Assembly (NCBI GenBank): GCA_022710245.1
Contig: JAKLHH010000481.1
Coordinates: forward strand, 1-6,209
DNA: 6,209 bases
From: Myxococcota bacterium
Lineage (GTDB): Bacteria > Myxococcota > Polyangia > GCA-2747355 > JAKLHH01
Reading direction: 5' to 3'
Below are positions 1 to 4,460 of the stretch, piece by piece. How positions within the stretch are numbered: the first letter of the stretch is position 1; every line of letters begins with the position of its first letter. Both the position numbers and the translations under genes were made by a program. Below the pieces are notes generated by a model. The model was not told the origin of the DNA. It made no database searches and saw only the letters and a list, made by a program, of their open reading frames with translations.

Positions 1-1
1 G

Positions 2-448
2 TATATCCACCCCGTGGCGATCAAGGGCGGCGTCGAGGAGGCGACGGTGAAGCTGATCCTGCGCGACTTCGACGAGGAGCCGCTCAGGGCGCAGCACCGC
101 CTCCTGGAGGACCTGGCGCAGGTCGTGCGGCACCGGTTCCCGCGGCTCAAGGTGGCGCTCGCGTTCGAGGAGAGCTACCGGAACATGCGCTTCATCCTCG
201 ACCAGCACCCGCAGGTGCTCGACCACGCCCTGGAGGCGGTCAAGCGGGCGGGGCTGACGCCGAAGCTGCACCTCATCCGCGGCGGCACCGACGGAGCGCG
301 GCTCTCCTTCATGGGCGTGCCGACGCCGAACATCTTCACCGGCGGCCACCTGTTCCACAGCCGCTTCGAGTGGATCGCCGTCGAGGGGATGCTCGGCGCC
401 GTCGAGACCCTCGTCCACCTGGTCCAGATCTGGGCCGAGCAGCGCTGA
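2..448 (+). CDS. pepT: Peptidase T (tripeptide aminopeptidase), C-terminal part, 5' truncated by window edge
   Basis: This is the last 148 residues of an M20-family zinc aminopeptidase that removes the N-terminal residue from tripeptides in the cytoplasm. The frame is open from base 2 (Y-I-H-P-V...) to a TGA at 446-448. The GTG at 14 is an internal Val, because homology to PepT continues upstream of it. Recognisable PepT blocks appear in order: IKGGVEEA followed by ILRDFD, then ESYRNMR, then IRGGTDGARLSFMG, then PNIFTGG. The His codon at 356-358 (in HLFHS) aligns with the C-terminal zinc-ligand His of enterobacterial PepT. The RGGTDG Arg is in the substrate-binding segment. PepT is about 410 residues, so roughly 260 residues, with most metal ligands, lie outside the window. 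The RGGTDG/FTGG pattern fits true PepT better than the PepT-like M20 relatives. The gene converges on the lipoprotein gene ending at 460, leaving 11 bp between the stops. Confidence 0.93.
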   Translation, partial: YIHPVAIKGGVEEATVKLILRDFDEEPLRAQHRLLEDLAQVVRHRFPRLKVALAFEESYRNMRFILDQHPQVLDHALEAVKRAGLTPKLHLIRGGTDGARLSFMGVPTPNIFTGGHLFHSRFEWIAVEGMLGAVETLVHLVQIWAEQR

Positions 449-452
449 CAGA

Positions 453-469
453 GCCTCGCTCAGCGAGGG
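453..469. terminator. Weak hairpin at the convergent gene junction
   Basis: The segment CCTCG (454-458), a 5-base loop, then CGAGG (464-468) can fold. It sits between the pepT stop (448) and overlaps the stop of the lipoprotein gene (460-462). The stem is short and no T-run follows on either strand, so a bidirectional terminator role is only a possibility. Confidence 0.2.
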
Positions 470-852
470 CGCGCGCCGAGGGCGGGGTAGCGTCGTCCCT
501 CGGCATCGCGGCAGCTCTCTCCGTCGCAGATCTCCGCGCAGCGCCCCACCACCTCGAGCGGACACCCGGGCAGGCCGAGGCAGCGGGGCCGGGCGAGGGT
601 CCGCGTGCCGTGGCAGGCGAGCAGCCTCGGGCGGGGCGCGAAGAGATCTCCGAAGAACGCGCCCTCGAGGCCTCGTCCGTCGGGCCCGGCCAGCTCGACG
701 AGACGCCGCTCGCCGCGCAGGTTGAGCCGCGCGAGGACGCAGGCGCTCACCCGCTGCCGGCAGCGCTGATCGCAGGGGCTGTGCTGCCACTCTGGCGCCA
801 GGCCGAGCGCGCCCTCGAGGCCGTTGACGCTGGCGCCAGCCGGGAGCGCGCA
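460..852. repeat. Direct repeat, copy 1 (Cys-rich domain of downstream paralogue)
   Basis: This segment matches 1668-2060 without gaps at a constant offset of 1208 bp, and encodes the 130-residue Cys-rich C-terminal part of each paralogue. By hand alignment 108 of 130 residues are identical. The longest exact DNA match I noted is 34 bp (674-707 against 1882-1915). Many differences are synonymous, so the duplication is not recent. Confidence 0.9.
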
Positions 853-1668
853 GCCGGCGAGCGTGCGCGCGAGGTCCGGGGTCAACGAGGAGAGCCCCTC
901 GGGCAGCGCGCGCGGGGCCAGCGCTGGGAGCCGGCGCTCGCCCAGGAGCGCGGCCGGACGCAGTCCGTTGGGGATCACGCCGTTGATGTCGAGGGTGTAG
1001 GTCTGGGTCGCGCTCCCCGACGCGTTGGAGACGGTGACCGCGACGGTGTGGCTGCCCTTGGTCGGGCTCGCCCAGCTGATCACCCCGCTCGCGCTGACGG
1101 ACATGCCGCCGGGCTTGCTGTCGAGCTTCCAGGAGTAGGGCCCCGGTCCGCTGGCGACGACCTGGTACGTGTACGGGAGGAGCGAGCCGGTGGTGATGGG
1201 GCAGCTGGTGATCGCGAGGCCGCCCGTGCCTGGCGCGTAGCAGGGGCCGACCAGGTCTGGGGTCGCGGTCTTGTCGGCCTTGAGGCCCTTGTCGGGGCCG
1301 GGCGTGGGGCCCTTGTCCGCGGCGAGGAGGTCGTGGGCGATGGTCTTGTCGACGGTGACGACCTTGTTGTCGTGGGCGATGGTCTTGTCGACGGTGACGA
1401 CCTTGTTGTCGACGGCGATGGTCTTGTCGACGGGATGGCCCTCGTCGACGGCGAGGCCCTTGTCCGGCGAGTGCCCCTGGTCCGAACGGCCCATGGCATC
1501 CGACCTGGCCTGGTCCGTCGCGGGCTTGCCGTCGGCCGTCACCCCCCCTTCGGCAGCGGCAGCCCGGTCGGCGGAGCCGTCGTGGCCGGTCACGCTCGCG
1601 CTCATGCGCACGCACCCTGTCGGTACCAGGCAGCAGATCGTCAGCAGGAGGTGGCGCGCTGAGGGCAT
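460..1668 (-). CDS. Ig-like (He_PIG) and Cys-rich secreted lipoprotein, downstream paralogue
   Basis: This is a 402-residue exported protein of unknown function, probably a surface or outer-membrane lipoprotein. The open frame extends upstream to 2193, but the true start is the ATG at 1668-1666. It gives an N-terminal hydrophobic signal ending in PTGC (Cys19), which aligns with the clear lipobox of the upstream paralogue. P at -3 is atypical for a lipobox. An Asp/Lys-rich linker follows (about 30-140) with two exact 13-residue repeats at 88-100 and 101-113. Next come an Ig-like domain of the He_PIG type (about 147-228: YQVVA, GPGPYSW, GMSVSASGVISW) and a Cys-rich domain (273-386, ten Cys). 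That last domain resembles hypothetical secreted proteins I recall from myxobacteria (CALPAG, GLAPEW, RVSACVLAR, EGAFFG), with no known role. The start overlaps the upstream gene's stop by one base and no Shine-Dalgarno is visible, so translational coupling is likely. Confidence 0.8.
   Translation of the reverse strand: MPSARHLLLTICCLVPTGCVRMSASVTGHDGSADRAAAAEGGVTADGKPATDQARSDAMGRSDQGHSPDKGLAVDEGHPVDKTIAVDNKVVTVDKTIAHDNKVVTVDKTIAHDLLAADKGPTPGPDKGLKADKTATPDLVGPCYAPGTGGLAITSCPITTGSLLPYTYQVVASGPGPYSWKLDSKPGGMSVSASGVISWASPTKGSHTVAVTVSNASGSATQTYTLDINGVIPNGLRPAALLGERRLPALAPRALPEGLSSLTPDLARTLAGCALPAGASVNGLEGALGLAPEWQHSPCDQRCRQRVSACVLARLNLRGERRLVELAGPDGRGLEGAFFGDLFAPRPRLLACHGTRTLARPRCLGLPGCPLEVVGRCAEICDGESCRDAEGRRYPALGARPR
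1331..1433 (-). repeat. In-frame 39-bp tandem repeat (two exact copies plus a partial third)
   Basis: Bases 1331-1369 and 1370-1408 are identical 39-mers. Bases 1409-1433 are a partial copy with two mismatches near its start. The unit is 13 codons and encodes NKVVTVDKTIAHD in the lipoprotein linker, so copy-number change would lengthen or shorten the linker without a frameshift. The surrounding stretch (about 1285-1490) is a more degenerate series of D-[KQE]-[GT] motifs, probably older decay products of similar repeats. Confidence 0.9.
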
Positions 1669-2060
1669 CAACGCACACGCACCGCGAGCGAGAGGTAGCG
1701 CTGGCCCTCGCGGTCGCGGCAGCCTCGCTGATCGCAGACCCGCAGACAGCGCCCCACCACCTCGACGGGGCACCCGGCCAGGCCAAGGCAGCGCGGCCGG
1801 GCGAGGGTCTGCGTGCCAAGGCAGGCGAGCAGCCTCGGGCGCGGCGCGAAGAGGTCTCCGAAGAAGGCGCCCTCGAGGCCGCGTCCGTCGGGCCCGGCCA
1901 GCTCGACGAGACGCCTCTCGCCGCGCGTGTTGAGGCGCGCGAGCACGCACGCGCTCACCCGCTGGCGGCAGCGCTCGTCGCAGGGGCGGTGCTGCCACTC
2001 CGGCGCCAGCCCGAGCTCGCCCTCGAGGCCGTCGACGCTGGCTCCGGCCGGGAGCGCGCA
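1668..2060. repeat. Direct repeat, copy 2 (Cys-rich domain of upstream paralogue)
   Basis: This is the partner of 460-852 at an offset of 1208 bp. Recombination between the two copies would delete exactly one gene length and leave a single in-frame hybrid lipoprotein gene. Confidence 0.9.
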
Positions 2061-2702
2061 GCCGGCGAGGTAGCGGGCGGCGGCGCCGAACTGCGAGAGG
2101 CCGCAGGCGGCGAGGGGGCGAGCGGCCAGCGAGCCGAGCCCGCGCTCCACCGCGGCAGCGAGCGAGGCGGGCCGCAGGCCGTTCACGCAGCACGCGACGA
2201 AGACGTCGTAGCTCTGCACGGCGCTCCCCGAGGCGTTGGAGACGCGCACCGAGACGGGGAAGGTGCCCTTGAACCCCGCGGTCCAGGAGATCAGGCCGCT
2301 CGCGCTGATGGTCATCCCGGCCGGGAAGGTCTCCAGCGCCCAGCTGTAGGGGCCCGGTCCGGTGGCGACGACCTGGTACTGGTAGGACATCCCGGTGTAG
2401 ATGGAGGTCACCGGGCAGCTGGTGATGGTCAGGCCGCCGGTGCCCACCGCGGTACAGCCCGCGTCGCCCGTCGTCTTCTTGTCGGCCTTGCTGCCGTGAT
2501 CGACGGGGAAGCCCTGGTCCTTGACCGTACCCTGCTCCTTGCCGAGCCCCCGGTCCTTGATCGTCTCGCTGCTGGTGCCGCCGAGGTCGGGCCGGCCATC
2601 CGGCGCGTGAACATCGGAGACCTGGCCCCGCTCGGGGGCGCTCGTCATCACGCGCAGGCAGCCTCCCAGGAGGAGCGCGCAGACCACCAGCAGAGGACGC
2701 AT
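1668..2702 (-). CDS. Ig-like (He_PIG) and Cys-rich secreted lipoprotein, upstream paralogue
   Basis: This is a 344-residue predicted lipoprotein of unknown function. The signal peptide MRPLLVVCALLLGGC has a standard lipobox (L-G-G-C, lipidated Cys15). Leu at +2 gives no inner-membrane retention signal, so outer-membrane sorting is expected. An Asp/Lys/Gly-rich linker (about 20-80) is followed by one He_PIG-type Ig-like domain (about 87-169: YQYQVVA, GPGPYSW, PAGMTISASGLISW, SNASGS). Then comes a Cys-rich domain (215-328, ten Cys, so up to five disulfides) ending in VRVR. Cys83 and Cys96 flank the first Ig strand with the same spacing in the paralogue, suggesting another disulfide. Cys171, Cys172 and Cys200 are unique to this copy. 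The ATG at 2702 has no Shine-Dalgarno, but a promoter lies just upstream. This is the first gene of a two-gene operon, and its TGA shares a base with the next ATG. An adhesive or envelope role is inference only. Confidence 0.88.
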   Translation of the reverse strand: MRPLLVVCALLLGGCLRVMTSAPERGQVSDVHAPDGRPDLGGTSSETIKDRGLGKEQGTVKDQGFPVDHGSKADKKTTGDAGCTAVGTGGLTITSCPVTSIYTGMSYQYQVVATGPGPYSWALETFPAGMTISASGLISWTAGFKGTFPVSVRVSNASGSAVQSYDVFVACCVNGLRPASLAAAVERGLGSLAARPLAACGLSQFGAAARYLAGCALPAGASVDGLEGELGLAPEWQHRPCDERCRQRVSACVLARLNTRGERRLVELAGPDGRGLEGAFFGDLFAPRPRLLACLGTQTLARPRCLGLAGCPVEVVGRCLRVCDQRGCRDREGQRYLSLAVRVR

Positions 2703-2710
2703 GTCCGTCG

Positions 2711-2740
2711 ATCGTAGCGAGCAGCGCTCGACGGTGTCAA
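2711..2740 (-). promoter_or_regulatory. Sigma70-like promoter of the paired lipoprotein operon
   Basis: Read on the minus strand, a perfect TTGACA (2740-2735) is followed by an 18-bp spacer and TACGAT (2716-2711, four of six consensus bases). Only 8 bases separate the -10 box from the ATG at 2702, so the predicted transcript starts about two bases before the start codon. That agrees with the absence of a Shine-Dalgarno. A short inverted repeat, CGAGC-AGC-GCTCG (2718-2730), lies in the spacer. Confidence 0.6.
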
Positions 2741-2760
2741 CGCGTTGCTAAGTGTGGGAT

Positions 2761-2782
2761 GCCGCCCTGCACCGAGGGCGGC
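2761..2782 (-). terminator. Hairpin downstream of the 501-residue lipoprotein gene
   Basis: A perfect 8-bp stem, GCCGCCCT (2761-2768) with AGGGCGGC (2775-2782), closes a 6-base loop. It begins 9 bases after the stop codon at 2792-2794 on the minus strand. It is GC-rich and well placed for termination or 3'-end protection, but no U-run follows, so it is not a canonical intrinsic terminator. It also separates this gene from the promoter of the next operon at 2740. Confidence 0.45.
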
Positions 2783-2791
2783 GGGTGGAGC

Positions 2792-4297
2792 TCAGTCGAT
2801 CTCGAAGTAGATGGAGGTGACCTTGCCGGTCGTCTTCGAGAGGTTGACCTCGACGGGCGAGCTGAGCCAGGTGGTCATGTACTTGTACTCGCCGGGGCCG
2901 ATGAGGGGCTGGGCCGTCTCCCGCAGCTCGCGCAGCGCGGCCAGGTGCTTCGCGCGGAAGGCGCGGGTGAGGTGGAGGAGCGTGTTGCTGTACTCCGTCG
3001 CGGCCAGGTCCTGGGCGGCGAGGTACTGGAGCAGGCCGTCCGCGGCCACCTGGCGCCGGCGCGTCGCGCTGCTCGCCAGCGGGGCGTGCGCGGCGACGTA
3101 GGCGAGCGGCGTCGCGTAGACCTGGTCGAGCACGCCGTCGACGGCGAGCTTCAGCGCGGTCTCGCGCGCGGTCGCGTCGAGGTACCAGCTCCCGCTCTCG
3201 TCCTGGAGCCGGGAGACCAGCGCCGCGCGCACGGCGGGCTTGAAGGTCGCCAGCTGATCGCTGCCGACCAGCGCCGGGGCGTCGCCGGCGAAGCCCGCGG
3301 GGGCGGCGAGGCGCGTGTCCGCCTGGGCGATGGCGGCCTGGACCATGGTGCCCTCGACGAGCACGCCGAGCTCCTTGCGGCAGGCCTGCACCTGGCGCGA
3401 GGTGCCGCAGCTGGCGAGGTCGAGCGTGCCCGCCGGGAGCTTGCCGAGGCAGGTCTTGACCGCCGGGGTGCAGGTGGGCTCGGGCCAGACCTGGTACGGG
3501 TCGGCGACGCTGAGCTGCAGCTGCTTCACCTGCAGGCCCACGCGCGCCCGCTTGAGCTGCGTCCCCGAGAGGAGCCCCACCTCGACCACGAGCTCGCTCG
3601 AGGTCCCGGCGAGCGCGAGGACCTGATCGACGGCGAGGTCAGCGCGGAAGTGCGTGTCGTCGACGATCGCGACCTCCTCGAGCCGGGTGGCGCCGGCCTT
3701 GATGGCGACGCGGTAGAGCTTGCTCGGGGCGGTGCCCGTCAGGCGGAAGACCGTCCGCCCGCGCACCAGCACCGGGAGCAGGTCGGCGTCGAGGCTGGCG
3801 CCGCTGCCGCTCCCGGCCTCGAGCCGCGGCTGCACCGTGAGGTAGCCGGTCAGGTGCTGCGGCTTCGTGACAAAGTCCACCCGGACGAACTGGTTGACGC
3901 CCGTCGCCAGGCCGCGGGCCTCGGTGAGCATCCAGACCAGCTCGAACTTGCGCGCGGAGAGCTGCGTGAAGGCGCCGTACGGGTCGTCGCAGATGAAGCC
4001 GAGGCCGCCGGTCAGGTTGCGGCTCGTGCGGCCAGCGAGGACGAAGGCGTCGGCGCCATTGCGGGCGGCGCGGGTCAGCCCGCGCTTCACCCAGAGCGTG
4101 CTGCCGGTCAGCGCGGCCTTCAGATCGCTGGAGGCGCTGTCAGCCTTGGCCTCCTCGTAGAGCCCGTCGCCCTCGCTGGGGTCCTCCAGCTCGCCCTCGG
4201 CCAGGGGGCCGCAGGCGATCAGGCCGGCAGAGAGGACGACGGTCGCGAAGCGACGGAGTGAGGAAGCAGCAGTCAGATGAAAGGACCGGGCGGACAT
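2792..4297 (-). CDS. Predicted lipoprotein of unknown function, 501 aa
   Basis: I do not recognise the family. The start is taken as the ATG at 4297, because GGAGG (4309-4305) lies 7 bases upstream. The GTG at 4303 would leave only about one base after the ribosome binding site. The N-terminus has a basic stretch (RR at 15-16), a hydrophobic core and a lipobox L-I-A-C (26-29, lipidated Cys29) followed by Gly at +2, which suggests an outer-membrane lipoprotein. An acidic linker (34-58) follows. Residues about 60-260 look mainly beta-rich. A four-Cys cluster (276, 283, 297, 306) could form two disulfides. Residues about 310-465 are Ala/Leu-rich and probably helical. The end (about 470-501) looks like paired strands finishing in SIYFEID. 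There is no He_PIG or Cys-rich domain like its neighbours' and no catalytic motif I can name. It is divergent from the OPT gene and is followed by a hairpin and a separate promoter, so it is probably monocistronic. Confidence 0.85.
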   Translation of the reverse strand: MSARSFHLTAASSLRRFATVVLSAGLIACGPLAEGELEDPSEGDGLYEEAKADSASSDLKAALTGSTLWVKRGLTRAARNGADAFVLAGRTSRNLTGGLGFICDDPYGAFTQLSARKFELVWMLTEARGLATGVNQFVRVDFVTKPQHLTGYLTVQPRLEAGSGSGASLDADLLPVLVRGRTVFRLTGTAPSKLYRVAIKAGATRLEEVAIVDDTHFRADLAVDQVLALAGTSSELVVEVGLLSGTQLKRARVGLQVKQLQLSVADPYQVWPEPTCTPAVKTCLGKLPAGTLDLASCGTSRQVQACRKELGVLVEGTMVQAAIAQADTRLAAPAGFAGDAPALVGSDQLATFKPAVRAALVSRLQDESGSWYLDATARETALKLAVDGVLDQVYATPLAYVAAHAPLASSATRRRQVAADGLLQYLAAQDLAATEYSNTLLHLTRAFRAKHLAALRELRETAQPLIGPGEYKYMTTWLSSPVEVNLSKTTGKVTSIYFEID

Positions 4298-4304
4298 CTC
4301 CACA

Positions 4305-4309
4305 CCTCC
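4305..4309 (-). promoter_or_regulatory. Ribosome binding site deciding the start at 4297
   Basis: GGAGG (within TGGAGGTG on the minus strand) lies 7 bases upstream of the ATG at 4297. This spacing is ideal for the ATG and incompatible with the in-frame GTG at 4303. It is the strongest Shine-Dalgarno in the window. Confidence 0.8.
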
Positions 4310-4318
4310 AAGCCGCGC

Positions 4319-4347
4319 AAGATGAACCTCTCCGCGGTGTGTGTCAA
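4319..4347 (-). promoter_or_regulatory. Sigma70-like promoter of the 501-aa lipoprotein gene
   Basis: On the minus strand a perfect TTGACA (4347-4342) is followed by a 17-bp spacer and a weak -10 box, CATCTT (4324-4319, three of six). The predicted start falls about 15 bases before the ATG at 4297, leaving room for the GGAGG. The -35 context (GC, one optional base, TTGACAC) matches the promoter at 2740. Confidence 0.45.
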
Positions 4348-4380
4348 GCGCATCCCCGGCTGCGTATACGAAGGAAGGCG

Positions 4381-4404
4381 CTGGAGTTTCCCGGGAATCC
4401 CAGG
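4381..4404. promoter_or_regulatory. Dyad-symmetric element, candidate operator in divergent intergenic region
   Basis: A perfect 10-bp palindrome TTCCCGGGAA (4388-4397) forms the core. It is flanked by CTGG (4381-4384) and CCAG (4400-4403), which extend the symmetry with one bulge. It lies about 57 bases before the OPT start and about 34 bases upstream of the -35 box of the divergent lipoprotein gene, so it could bind a dimeric regulator of either. An 8-bp palindrome CGTATACG (4363-4370) is close by. I see no convincing -35/-10 pair for the OPT gene itself. Confidence 0.35.
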
Positions 4405-4460
4405 TTGTAAAGCTGGCCCAGGTTCGTTAAGTTTCGCCCGACCTTGAACGCGAGGCTGTG

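Noticed and set aside
1331..1433. CRISPR-like array
   Set aside because: The units are directly adjacent with no spacers, are in frame and encode a protein linker, so this is a coding minisatellite.
370..1662. Long plus-strand open frame opposite the lipoprotein gene
   Set aside because: It is rich in Arg, Gly, Ala and Val with no domain. It overlaps pepT and is antisense to a well-supported gene, as expected for a GC-rich shadow.
1669..2193. Upstream extension of the downstream lipoprotein frame to 2193, giving a 577-residue protein
   Set aside because: The extra 175 residues are Arg/Pro-rich and lie wholly inside the upstream paralogue in another frame. The ATG at 1668 gives a signal peptide matching the paralogue and a TGATG overlap.
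1989..2717. 242-codon plus-strand frame opposite the upstream lipoprotein
   Set aside because: It has low-complexity Ala/Gly/Arg composition, is antisense to a supported gene and has no ribosome binding site.
2759..4261. 500-codon plus-strand frame almost fully antisense to the 501-residue lipoprotein gene
   Set aside because: Composition is dominated by Arg, Gly, Glu and Leu without signal or motif. The minus-strand gene has the promoter, ribosome binding site and lipobox, so this is a codon-bias shadow.
4414..4430. Possible sigma54 promoter (TGGCCC...) before the OPT gene
   Set aside because: The -24 half is acceptable, but the -12 half (CGTTA) lacks the required GC, so the match fails.
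4394..4430. Possible ECF-type promoter (GGAATC ... CGTT) before the OPT gene
   Set aside because: The spacing is about 25 bases, well beyond the usual 16-17.
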